A DNA stretch of 34,509 nucleotides from Cupriavidus gilardii J11 (GCF_007829435.1 NZ_VLJN01000056.1:148502-183010); one strand, 5' to 3'. Shown: positions 11,983-18,909, numbered from the stretch's first letter. A program made the numbers and translations. Notes: generated by a model from the sequence alone, not told the origin.

Positions 11983-12036
11983 TTGGACGAATACCTGTAA
12001 TTCAGATATTCTGCGTTTATCTGCATAACGGATAAA
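11983..12036 (+). promoter_or_regulatory. hipBA promoter/operator region with two inverted repeats
   Basis: Two dyads lie just before hipB. At 11990-12010 the pattern is AATAnCTG-taatt-CAGnTATT. At 12016-12036 it is TTTATC-N9-GATAAA. The second resembles the TATCC-N8-GGATA operators bound by E. coli HipB. A weak promoter (TTGGAC at 11983, GATATT at 12005) runs through the first dyad, so HipB binding would block it. The dyads are visible; the link to HipB is inference from the family. Confidence 0.6.
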
Positions 12037-12041
12037 GCGTC

Positions 12042-12305
12042 ATGTCGCCTACATCGCATCCGCTGGTGACGACCGGCCAGCTGGGATCAATGCTGCAGGC
12101 CGCGCGCAAGGCGCAGGGACTGACTCAGTCCGCACTGGCTGCTCGTATTGGCCTGAGCCAGTCGCGGGTCTCTCATTTGGAACTCAATGCCCACGAGCTG
12201 AGCGTGGGCCAACTCCTTGCATGGTGTGCAGCGCTTGGCCTGGAGTTGGCCGTTGGACCCCGGGGCGGCGCTACCGGGTTTGCTGCGTCGACACCGGATT
12301 GGTGA
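12042..12305 (+). CDS. hipB: HipB-type antitoxin / XRE-family repressor
   Basis: This 87-residue DNA-binding protein has a classic Cro/CI helix-turn-helix spanning about residues 14-70 (LGSMLQAARKAQGLTQSALAAR and IGLSQSRVSHLELNAHELS). HipB proteins bind operator dyads before their own operon and neutralise the HipA kinase. The assignment rests on the adjacent hipA, only 1 nt after the stop, and on the inverted repeats upstream. The C-terminal stretch after GLELAV is short and Gly/Ala-rich, compatible with the flexible tail of HipB. No strong Shine-Dalgarno precedes the ATG. Confidence 0.88.
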   Translation: MSPTSHPLVTTGQLGSMLQAARKAQGLTQSALAARIGLSQSRVSHLELNAHELSVGQLLAWCAALGLELAVGPRGGATGFAASTPDW

Positions 12306-12306
12306 C

Positions 12307-13647
12307 ATGGGGCGCCGATCGCACCGCCGCAGCTTGTCCATCTGGACCAACGGTGTCTGGGTGGGCCGGTGGACGATTTCCGCTCGCGGCGAGATGGAAC
12401 TGCAGTATGACGCGGACTGGGTCAGTGCCGATATTGGCCGACCTCTATCGTTGTCGCTGCCGTTCAATCTCCAGAACCTGCCGGTCAAGGGCGAGAGGGT
12501 CGCCAACTATTTCGACAACCTCTTGCCGGACAGCGACGCGATTCGCCGCCGCGTGGCCGAGCGATTCAGGACGGGTTCGACAGAGCCATTTGACTTGCTG
12601 AAGGCCATCGGGCGCGATTGCGTGGGCGCCGTTCAGATTCTGGATGAGGACGAGGTGCCCACCGATTTTGATCGGGTCGATGGCGTGCCCCTGTCCGAGG
12701 AGGATATCGAGCGTCACTTGATCGAAACCGTTTCGCCGCATGCCTTCCCTGCGAGCAGGGACCCAAACGAGGACTTTCGCATCTCGCTGGCCGGTGCCCA
12801 GGAGAAGACAGCCTTCTTGTGGTGGCGCGGGCAATGGCTTGCGCCGCGTGGCGCCACGCCAACGAGCCACATCTTCAAGCTTCCGCTCGGTCTGATGGGC
12901 GGGCGGCGGGCGGACTTCGGCACGTCCGTCGACAACGAATGGCTGTGCCTGAGGCTGCTGAAGGCCTACGGGCTGAATGCTGCCGATGCCAGCATCGCGA
13001 CCTTTGGCGGTCAGCGCGTGCTCGTGGTGGAGCGTTTTGACCGGCGCGTTGCGCCGAATGGGCAGTGGCTCATGCGTCTGCCACAGGAAGATTTTTGCCA
13101 GGTCGAGGGTTGCTCGCCATTGCGAAAATACGAGAACGAGGGCGGTCCCGGGCTCAAGGTCCTGTTCGGCACGCTGCGGCAATCGGTGAACGCAGAGGCC
13201 GACATGAAGGCGCTGATGGCGACACAAGTGCTGTTCTGGTTATTGCGGGCGCCCGATGGCCATGCCAAGAATTTCAGCATCCAGCTTCTGCCTCGTGGTC
13301 GCTTTCAATTGACTCCACTGTACGACGTGATGTCGGTCTATCCGGTGTTGGGGAATGGTCCCAACCAGTGGCCGCCATATGAAACAAGGTTGGCGATGGC
13401 CTTGCTCGGCAAGAACCGGCATTACGAAATGCAAGGCATCCAGCGCCGGCACTTCAACAGCACCGCGCGGAAGGTGGGCTATGCGTCGAGCGCCGAGCCG
13501 ATCATCGAAGAAATCCTTGCCCGGACCCCGGCGGCCATCGCCGAAGTGCAAGCCGAGCTGCCACAAGGTTTCTCGGCGCGTGTCGCCGAGGCCGTACTGG
13601 GCGGGCTTGAGCAGGCCGCTAAAGCACTCGGTGGGATGGCGCCGTAA
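12307..13647 (+). CDS. hipA: HipA-type serine/threonine kinase toxin
   Basis: HipA toxins phosphorylate a cellular target (glutamyl-tRNA synthetase in E. coli), halting translation and inducing persistence. The 446-residue product has the N-terminal HipA_N subdomain (SIWTNGVWVGRW; SLSLPFNL; YFDNLLPDSDAIRRRVA). The kinase core follows: RISLAGAQEKTAFLW holds the Gly-rich loop with Ser160, equivalent to the autophosphorylated Ser150 of E. coli, and APDGHAKNFS holds the catalytic Asp317. LTPLYDVMS supplies the metal-binding Asp. All key residues are present, so the toxin looks intact. The ATG at 12307 lies 1 nt after the hipB stop; upstream in-frame sequence is inside hipB and has no resemblance. 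The length matches E. coli HipA (440). Confidence 0.94.
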   Translation: MGRRSHRRSLSIWTNGVWVGRWTISARGEMELQYDADWVSADIGRPLSLSLPFNLQNLPVKGERVANYFDNLLPDSDAIRRRVAERFRTGSTEPFDLLKAIGRDCVGAVQILDEDEVPTDFDRVDGVPLSEEDIERHLIETVSPHAFPASRDPNEDFRISLAGAQEKTAFLWWRGQWLAPRGATPTSHIFKLPLGLMGGRRADFGTSVDNEWLCLRLLKAYGLNAADASIATFGGQRVLVVERFDRRVAPNGQWLMRLPQEDFCQVEGCSPLRKYENEGGPGLKVLFGTLRQSVNAEADMKALMATQVLFWLLRAPDGHAKNFSIQLLPRGRFQLTPLYDVMSVYPVLGNGPNQWPPYETRLAMALLGKNRHYEMQGIQRRHFNSTARKVGYASSAEPIIEEILARTPAAIAEVQAELPQGFSARVAEAVLGGLEQAAKALGGMAP

Positions 13648-13815
13648 CCAGAAGCGACGGCGTGCCAATGCGTGATTGGGCGTGTGTTTTGCAACGCCTC
13701 GGTCGCCACCCTTTGAGATTGGACCGATGTTCGACCCGGTCCGCCTCCGTGGCAACTTACCCACACGCCGCCCTGGCGTTGTGATGTGCGCAGCTGCGGT
13801 CCCTATGCGGCAACC

Positions 13816-13890
13816 GCCGATTGATCGGCGCGCGTACGGCGAGCCTTGAGGCGGTTGTCACTTGACAACCAAATCCATCTCTTACACACT
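13816..13890 (+). promoter_or_regulatory. Palindromic operator overlapping a consensus -35, before the HicA-like gene
   Basis: The 18-bp palindrome GGTTGTCA-CT-TGACAACC occupies 13853-13870. Its right arm contains a perfect -35 hexamer, TTGACA (13862-13867). A 17-bp spacer leads to CACACT (13885-13890), a weak -10. A second palindrome, GCCGAT-TG-ATCGGC, lies at 13816-13829, and CAACCGCC at 13811 pairs with GGCGGTTG at 13850. Transcription would start only a few bases before the ATG at 13901. The arrangement suggests a repressor that shuts its own promoter. Confidence 0.72.
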
Positions 13891-13900
13891 GGATATCGTC

Positions 13901-14176
13901 ATGGTCCGTCCATCCCACCCCAAGAAGGATGTTGAACAAGCGCTGCGGCATGCCGAAGCGCACGGGTGGCGGGTGGAGACCGGCGGTAGCCACGCTTGGG
14001 GGCGAATCTATTGTCCCTATAACGACGACGCGTGTCGTTGCGGCGAGTTCTGCATCGCAAGCGTATGGAGCACGCCGAGGAACCCGGGTAACCATGCTCT
14101 GGCGCTGCGGCGCGTGGTTGACAGATGCACAACACACCGCTGGCAGCATTACGTCGATGACCCAGTCGAGGAGTAA
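13901..14176 (+). CDS. Small HicA-like protein with a cysteine cluster (putative toxin)
   Basis: The 91-residue product is not a named family that I can assign. Its first half resembles the HicA mRNA-interferase fold: KKDVEQALRHAEAHGWRVE is a helix followed by a strand, and GGSHAWG (His31) matches the Gly-Ser-His motif carrying the catalytic histidine of HicA. The second half is different: Cys38, Cys45, Cys47 and Cys51 (CPY...CRCGEFC) could bind a metal, then STPRNPGNHALALRRVVD makes a helix. The ATG at 13901 is preferred to a TTG at 13862, which falls inside the operator and -35 box. The gene runs directly into the next with a 4-nt gap. Toxin function is inference from the fold and layout. 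Confidence 0.75.
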   Translation: MVRPSHPKKDVEQALRHAEAHGWRVETGGSHAWGRIYCPYNDDACRCGEFCIASVWSTPRNPGNHALALRRVVDRCTTHRWQHYVDDPVEE

Positions 14177-14180
14177 CCCG

Positions 14181-14705
14181 ATGGAATACCACTTCACTTT
14201 GAAGTACCAACTCGCTGACCATGATCGCGATGCAGACGCACTGGTTGAGCGGCTGGGCGCGGCGGGTTGCGACGATGCGCTGATAGGCATCGGGCAGCCC
14301 GGAAGACTCGCGTTGGAGTTCACCCGCGAGGCTGGCAATGCAGAGGCGGCCGTGCGCAGCGCGCTGGCCGACGTGCGCCGCGCCGTCCCGTCCGCCAGCC
14401 TGATCGAGGTCGCGCCCGATCTGGTCGGACTGACGGACGTGGCCGAGATCGTAGGCGTGTCGCGGCAGAACATGCGCAAGCTGATGCTGTCCCATCCCGG
14501 CAGCTTTCCCGTACCGGTGCATGAGGGCAGTGCGTCGATCTGGCATCTTGCCGACGTGTTGTCGTGGCTGCGCCAGAAGGGCGGTTATCCGGTGACCCCG
14601 GAAGTCATCGAGGTGGCAGCCGTTGCGATGCAGGTGAATCTGGCCAAGGAAGGACGGCGGTTGTCGCGTTCAGCTTCCGCGGCCATGGAAGCGTTGGCCG
14701 GATAA
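14181..14705 (+). CDS. DNA-binding protein with winged-helix domain (putative antitoxin/repressor of the HicA-like gene)
   Basis: This 174-residue protein has two visible parts. Residues 1-75 contain alternating strands and helices (HFTLKYQL; DALVERLGAAGCDDALIGIG; ALEFTREA), possibly an alpha/beta partner-binding domain. Residues 80-135 form an AlpA/excisionase-like winged helix: GLTDVAEIVGVSRQNMRKLM is a helix-turn-helix and VHEGSASIWHLADVLSWL a wing and last helix. GAGGAG at 14168-14173, across the upstream stop, is the ribosome site. I do not know a described family name. Position after a HicA-like gene, plus the palindromic operator, suggests antitoxin and autorepressor. The order toxin-first is the same as in hicAB. 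Confidence 0.78.
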   Translation: MEYHFTLKYQLADHDRDADALVERLGAAGCDDALIGIGQPGRLALEFTREAGNAEAAVRSALADVRRAVPSASLIEVAPDLVGLTDVAEIVGVSRQNMRKLMLSHPGSFPVPVHEGSASIWHLADVLSWLRQKGGYPVTPEVIEVAAVAMQVNLAKEGRRLSRSASAAMEALAG

Positions 14706-14853
14706 GGCCAACGTAGATGCCAGCCCCGGCACAAACTCCGCTTCGAAACGCCGCGCACAGCGCGGCAAGGGAATTGGCCGCGGGCTTGCGCAATACGCCT
14801 GACTAGAATGTCGTCATTGCCAATCGCACCCATGCCGAAAGGGCCCCATCCCG

Positions 14854-15270
14854 ATGACAAGATCCGCGCGCACGCCTCCACCGGCATCCGGTGGCGATCC
14901 TTTCGTTGAGCATCTCCTGGACCTGATGGCGCCGCTTGCCGCGCGCATCGGCCCATTTCGGGCGCGACCCATGTTCGGCGGCCATGGCATTTACCACGAC
15001 GGATTGATGTTCGCGCTGGTGTCGAATGGCCGCTGCTATCTGAAGGCGGACGAGCATACGGTCGCGGCCTTCGCGGAGCAGGGCTGTGAGCCTTTCCGAT
15101 ATCGCGGCGCGCGGGGCGAAGTCACGATGCGCGGCTATTTGACCTTGCCGGAGACCTGTCTGGAGTCTGCCAGCGAGATGTCGCACTGGGCCCGCCTCGC
15201 CCTGGAGGCCAGTCTTCGAAACGCCAACAAGCCGGCCGCCAGAGCCAGACGGCGCGCGACCCGGGAGTGA
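14854..15270 (+). CDS. TfoX N-terminal domain protein
   Basis: The 138-residue protein consists of one TfoX/Sxy N-terminal domain: FVEHLLDLMAPL, then ARPMFGGHGIYHDGLMFALV, KADEHT and a C-terminal SHWARLALEASLRN helix. In gammaproteobacteria, Sxy/TfoX uses this domain plus a C-terminal one to control competence genes. Here the C-terminal domain is missing, as in many short stand-alone members of no known role. The tail is rich in Ala and Arg. The Shine-Dalgarno is poor (AAAGGG 11 nt upstream). The gene lies alone, 148 bp after the HicA-like pair. Confidence 0.85.
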   Translation: MTRSARTPPPASGGDPFVEHLLDLMAPLAARIGPFRARPMFGGHGIYHDGLMFALVSNGRCYLKADEHTVAAFAEQGCEPFRYRGARGEVTMRGYLTLPETCLESASEMSHWARLALEASLRNANKPAARARRRATRE

Positions 15271-15320
15271 AGGGCTGGCTCGCGCTCTTGTCCCTGACGC
15301 GAGCCATTTCCGACCCAAAT

Positions 15321-15389
15321 TTTAGCTTTCGCTTAACTTTTTTGCTATTTGGCCGCGTAACGCAAGCAATCTGCGACGCAAACGCTAAA
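15321..15389. promoter_or_regulatory. AT-richer upstream region of the XRE regulator with an interrupted inverted repeat
   Basis: TTTAGCTTT at 15321-15329 faces AAACGCTAAA at 15380-15389, giving the shared half-site TTTAGCnTT in inverted orientation about 50 bp apart. A small palindrome, GCGTAACGC, lies between them. Such paired half-sites would suit the XRE protein encoded just downstream, but no binding evidence exists here and no clear -35/-10 pair was placed. Confidence 0.35.
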
Positions 15390-15472
15390 TGCGTCCCAAA
15401 AGTCGTAGATCGATAGGACACTATAGGCTGTCATTCGTCCCATTACATCTTCTCTCCATTGGGGGACCGAGA

Positions 15473-15763
15473 ATGACATCCAAAGCTTCACTCGCGGTGG
15501 CACTGAAGTCAGTTCGCAAGGCGCGCGGCCTGAGCCAGGAGGCCTTTTCCGTGGTGTCCAGCCGCACCTATCTCAGCTCGCTGGAACGCGGCCTCAAGAG
15601 CCCGACATTAAGCAAGCTGTGCGCGCTGTGCGAGGTGCTTGAAATCCATCCTCTGACACTGCTGACGCTGGCTTATGCATCGGACGGCACCGATGTGGCG
15701 CGCTTGCTGTCGCGTGTGCAGAGCGAAGTGGCGTCCATCAGCGTGCGGCGCTTTGCCCGCTGA
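15473..15763 (+). CDS. XRE-family transcriptional regulator
   Basis: This 96-residue protein is a single Cro/CI-type helix-turn-helix: LAVALKSVRKARGLSQEAFS, then SSRTYLSSLERGLKSPTLSKL as recognition helix region, and LEIHPLTLLTLAY closing the domain. The remaining ~30 residues form a probable helix for dimerisation. GGGGGA lies 6 nt before the ATG at 15473; the frame is open further upstream without resemblance. There is no toxin-like partner next to it: the downstream gene is an unrelated MFS permease on the other strand. Its target is unknown, possibly its own promoter. Confidence 0.88.
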   Translation: MTSKASLAVALKSVRKARGLSQEAFSVVSSRTYLSSLERGLKSPTLSKLCALCEVLEIHPLTLLTLAYASDGTDVARLLSRVQSEVASISVRRFAR

Positions 15764-15839
15764 GATGCGGCGCAAGAGCACCGGTGTCCCGGCGCTCGTT
15801 GCAACATGGGCTGGTCTCGCTTGGGTTCAACGTGACATC

Positions 15840-17048
15840 TCAATGCGACATCGCGCCAGCCGATCCAGTGTCCCCTTGATGGACCACACCTTCGGCGCGG
15901 TCCAGGTTTCCACTCCACGCGGTCAAGCCCAGGGCGCCGAGCACGACCACCGCGCCAATCCACGGCGTATGCATCAGGCCCAGGTGAGTCACGATCAGGC
16001 CGCCCAGCCACGCGGCGGCAGCGATTCCCAGGTTGAAGGCCGCGATATTGAGTCCCGAGGCGACATCCACGGCTTGCGGCGTGAAACGCCCGGCCTGCTT
16101 GACGACATAGGCCTGCAAGGCCGGCACATTGCCGAACGCGACGGCACCCCAGGCCAGCACGGTGGCGATGACGAGCCAGCGGTGCGGCGCGGTGAAGTTA
16201 AGCACGAGCAGCACGACGGCTAACAAAGCAAACACGATCTTCAGCGCCGGGATCGGCCCGTGCCGGTCGGCCAGCCGGCCGCCCCAGATATTGCCGATGG
16301 CCACCGACACGCCATAGACCAGCATCACCAGACTCACGGCACCGGCATTGAAGCCCGACACTTGCTGCAAGATCGGCGCGAGGAAGGTGAAAGGAATAAA
16401 CGAGCCGCCATAGCCAACCGCCGTTTTGGCATAGACCAGCAATAGACGCGGTTCGGCCAGTACTCTCGCCTGCTGCGCCAGCGATGCGGGCGAGGTGTGG
16501 CGGATGCCCGCCGGCACGAACAGCAGGCTACCGATAAAGGCGATCACCCCGAGGGCGGACACGGCCAGGAAGGTCTCGCGCCAGCCAAAATGCTGGCCGA
16601 TAAAAGTGCCCAGCGGCACGCCCGTGACCAGTGCTACCGTCAGTCCGGTAAACATGATCGCTATCGCGCTGGCGGCCTTTTCCTTCGGCACCAGTCCGGT
16701 GGCGATGGTCGACCCGATCGAGAAAAACACGCCATGGGCCAGGCCGGTGAGGATCCGCGCCAGCACCAGCGTTTCGTAGCCGGGCGCCTGCCACGCCAGC
16801 AGGTTGCCGGCCGTGAACAGCGCCATCAGCGACAGCAGCAGCGTCTTGCGCGGCAGCCGACCTGTCAACGCGGTGAGCAGCGGCGCGCCCACGGCCACGC
16901 CGAGCGCATACAGGCTGACGAGCAGGCCAGCCGACGGCAGCGATACGCCGAGGTCGGCGGCGACGGTGGGGATCAGGCCGACGATGACAAACTCCGTCGT
17001 TCCAATCGCGAATGCGCTGATGGTCAGCGCGAACAGGGCAATGGGCAT
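15840..17048 (-). CDS. MFS efflux permease (DHA1/AraJ-like)
   Basis: The 402-residue major facilitator protein has 12 predicted hydrophobic segments. It starts with PIALFALTISAFAIGTTEFVIVG, the signature opening of the DHA1 sugar-efflux/drug-efflux group (AraJ, YdhP and relatives). The loop 2-3 motif appears as LTALTGRLPRKTLLL, and LTGLAHGVFFSIGSTIAT is also typical of the group. The C-terminal tail is short and polar. GGAGG lies 5 nt before the ATG. The gene is divergent from a LysR regulator, the usual arrangement when the regulator controls the pump. The substrate cannot be read from sequence. Confidence 0.93.
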   Translation of the reverse strand: MPIALFALTISAFAIGTTEFVIVGLIPTVAADLGVSLPSAGLLVSLYALGVAVGAPLLTALTGRLPRKTLLLSLMALFTAGNLLAWQAPGYETLVLARILTGLAHGVFFSIGSTIATGLVPKEKAASAIAIMFTGLTVALVTGVPLGTFIGQHFGWRETFLAVSALGVIAFIGSLLFVPAGIRHTSPASLAQQARVLAEPRLLLVYAKTAVGYGGSFIPFTFLAPILQQVSGFNAGAVSLVMLVYGVSVAIGNIWGGRLADRHGPIPALKIVFALLAVVLLVLNFTAPHRWLVIATVLAWGAVAFGNVPALQAYVVKQAGRFTPQAVDVASGLNIAAFNLGIAAAAWLGGLIVTHLGLMHTPWIGAVVVLGALGLTAWSGNLDRAEGVVHQGDTGSAGAMSH

Positions 17049-17098
17049 GATGGCCTCCGGTTTTTTCGATGAGGCGCATTGTGGCCGTGCTTCCTTTG

Positions 17099-17110
17099 CG
17101 GATAAATCCG
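17099..17110. promoter_or_regulatory. Dyad in the MFS-lysR intergenic region
   Basis: CGGAT-AA-ATCCG is a 12-bp dyad in the 107-bp AT-rich gap between the divergent genes. A TTGACT box for the MFS gene lies at 17138-17143 (minus strand). A LysR protein controlling both genes would be expected to bind here; the exact site is inference. Confidence 0.4.
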
Positions 17111-17155
17111 TTAATATGCAGAAAATATTTGCCCACCAGTCAAGAATCGAAGCCT

Positions 17156-18052
17156 ATGAAGATGACCCTGGAAGAACTGCTGGCGTTTGTCACGGTGGTC
17201 GACAGCGGCTCGATCACCGCGGCGGCCGACCAGCTGGGGCAGACGGTATCCGGTGTCAGCCGGGCGCTGGGGCGTCTGGAAGGGAAACTCGGGACCGCGT
17301 TGCTGAGGCGTACCACGCGCCGGCTGGAATTGACGGAGGAGGGCGCGGCCTTGCTGACACAGGCGCGCGCGATCCTGGGCGCCGTTGAGCAGGCGGAGGA
17401 CCAGATCGCGATGCGTCGGCAGAAGCCGGCTGGCCGCCTGCGCATCGACGCCGCGTCACCATTCATGCTTCACGTGGTGGTGCCACTGCTGGGCGAATTC
17501 CGGCGGGCGTATCCCGAGATCGAACTGGAGTTGCACAGCAACGACCGGATCATGGACCTGCTGGAGCACCGCACCGACGTCGCGATCCGCATTGGGCCGC
17601 TGAAGGACTCGACGCTGCACGCGCGGCCCTTGTGCCGCAGCGCGTTGCGCGTGCTGGCCAGTCCGGCCTACCTGAAGGCCAACGGCCGTCCACGTTCGGT
17701 GGCGGACCTGCGCAAGCACAGCCTGCTGGGCTTTACGCAGCCCGATACGCTGAACCGCTGGCCACTGCTCGACGCCGGTGGGGCGGAACTCGAGATTACG
17801 CCGACCGTGGCGGCGTCCAGCGGCGAAACGCTGCGCCAGCTGGCGCTGGCCGGCGAGGGTATCGTCTGCCTTGCGGACTTCATGACGACGCAGGACCGGG
17901 CGCGCGGGGATCTGGTGCAGGTGTTGGCGAAGGAGACGCTCGATGTGCGGCAGCCGATTCATGCGGTGTATTACCTCAATACGCAGTTGTCGGCGCGGAT
18001 TGCGTGTTTTCTGGATTTTCTGGGGGAGCGGATGGGGGGTATTCAGGGCTGA
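17156..18052 (+). CDS. LysR-family transcriptional regulator
   Basis: The 298-residue product is a complete LysR regulator. The N-terminal winged helix-turn-helix spans residues ~3-62 (LEELLAFVTVVDSGSITAAA; SGVSRALGRLEGKLGTALLRR; RRLELTEEG), joined by a linker helix (LLTQARAILGAVEQAEDQI) to the periplasmic-binding-like effector domain (GRLRIDAASPFMLHVVVPLL; VAIRIGPLKDSTLHARPL; GIVCLADFMT). The ATG at 17156 matches the family start; upstream frame is noncoding. It is most likely the regulator of the divergent MFS permease. A REP-like palindrome follows its stop. Confidence 0.94.
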   Translation: MKMTLEELLAFVTVVDSGSITAAADQLGQTVSGVSRALGRLEGKLGTALLRRTTRRLELTEEGAALLTQARAILGAVEQAEDQIAMRRQKPAGRLRIDAASPFMLHVVVPLLGEFRRAYPEIELELHSNDRIMDLLEHRTDVAIRIGPLKDSTLHARPLCRSALRVLASPAYLKANGRPRSVADLRKHSLLGFTQPDTLNRWPLLDAGGAELEITPTVAASSGETLRQLALAGEGIVCLADFMTTQDRARGDLVQVLAKETLDVRQPIHAVYYLNTQLSARIACFLDFLGERMGGIQG

Positions 18053-18070
18053 GACTGCCCTCTCGCACGG

Positions 18071-18097
18071 CCCCTCTCCCGCTTTGCGGGGGAGGGG
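18071..18097. repeat. GC-rich REP-like palindrome, locus 2
   Basis: CCCCTCTCCCGC, TTT, GCGGGGGAGGGG: the same unit as at 415, 21026 and 24639, with one substitution that leaves a mismatch. It lies 19 nt after the lysR stop and before the queE promoter. Confidence 0.78.
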
Positions 18098-18128
18098 AGT
18101 GCCACGCGCGGCAGTATTGACGTTGCGC

Positions 18129-18137
18129 TGGTATACT
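18129..18137 (+). promoter_or_regulatory. Extended -10 promoter for queE-queD-tadA
   Basis: TGGTATACT fits the extended -10 pattern TGnTATAAT with one mismatch and lies 117 nt before the queE start. No good -35 is present, which is usual for extended -10 promoters. The ~110-nt leader contains a GGTGC/GCACC stem, but I see none of the known preQ1 riboswitch consensus sequences. Confidence 0.5.
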
Positions 18138-18253
18138 GCGCGGTTCGCCCATGTGTTGTGGGTGCACGGTGGAACGCGCACCGTCCTGCCTCGCCTGTCC
18201 GGCTTTGCCCGTACGATGCCGCGTCCTCCGCGCGCTGTCCCCATCGATCCGAC

Positions 18254-18889
18254 ATGACTTACGCCGTCAAGGAAATCTTCTATACGCTGCAAGGCGAGGG
18301 CGCCAACGCCGGCCGTGCCGCGGTGTTCTGCCGCTTCGCGGGCTGCAATCTGTGGAGTGGCCGCGAGGAGGATCGTGCGCAGGCGGTCTGCCAGTTCTGC
18401 GATACGGACTTTGTCGGTACCGATGGCACGCTGGGGGGCAAGTATCGCACCGCGGAGGATCTGGCCGCACAGGTCGCCTCGCAATGGCCGCAGGGAGCGG
18501 GCGGACGTCCGCTGGTGGTATGTACCGGCGGGGAGCCATTGCTGCAGCTGGACGCGCCGCTGATCGACGCCCTGCACGCGCACGGCTTCGAGATCGCCAT
18601 CGAGACCAACGGCACCATCCCGGTTCCGCCGGGTATCGACTGGGTTTGCGTCAGCCCGAAAATGGGCTCGCAGCTGGTCGTCACGCGTGGCGACGAACTG
18701 AAGGTGGTCATTCCACAGGCGGGGCAGGACTTCGCGGCATACGAGGCGCTGGATTTCCGCTATTTCCTGGTGCAAGCCATGGACGGCCCGCTGGCGCGCG
18801 AGAATACCGCGCTGGCGGTCCAGTTCTGCCAGCGCCATCCGCGCTGGCGTCTTTCGCTGCAAACCCATAAGCTGCTCGGCATCCGCTAG
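18254..18889 (+). CDS. queE: 7-carboxy-7-deazaguanine synthase (radical SAM)
   Basis: QueE rearranges 6-carboxytetrahydropterin to 7-carboxy-7-deazaguanine, the step that builds the deazapurine ring of queuosine. The 211-residue protein begins YAVKEIFYTLQGEGANAGR, the family N-terminus. The 4Fe-4S cluster cysteines follow the CX14CX2C spacing (CNLW...AVCQFC) instead of the usual CX3CX2C, as described for Burkholderia QueE. VCTGGEPLLQLD is the SAM-binding GGEP motif and IETNGT a substrate-binding segment; KVVIP and LQTHKLLGIR are also family features. The ATG at 18254 is the family start. queD follows after 20 nt, the preceding pathway step. Confidence 0.96.
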   Translation: MTYAVKEIFYTLQGEGANAGRAAVFCRFAGCNLWSGREEDRAQAVCQFCDTDFVGTDGTLGGKYRTAEDLAAQVASQWPQGAGGRPLVVCTGGEPLLQLDAPLIDALHAHGFEIAIETNGTIPVPPGIDWVCVSPKMGSQLVVTRGDELKVVIPQAGQDFAAYEALDFRYFLVQAMDGPLARENTALAVQFCQRHPRWRLSLQTHKLLGIR

Positions 18890-18909
18890 CCGCGGCTTCC
18901 CGCTTACCG

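Noticed and set aside
13862-13900. TTG start adding 13 residues to the HicA-like protein
   Set aside because: The TTG lies in the -35 box and palindromic operator, so it cannot be in the mRNA if that promoter is used.
18138-18253. preQ1 riboswitch in the queE leader
   Set aside because: The leader has a small stem, but not the conserved preQ1-I, -II or -III sequences that I know.
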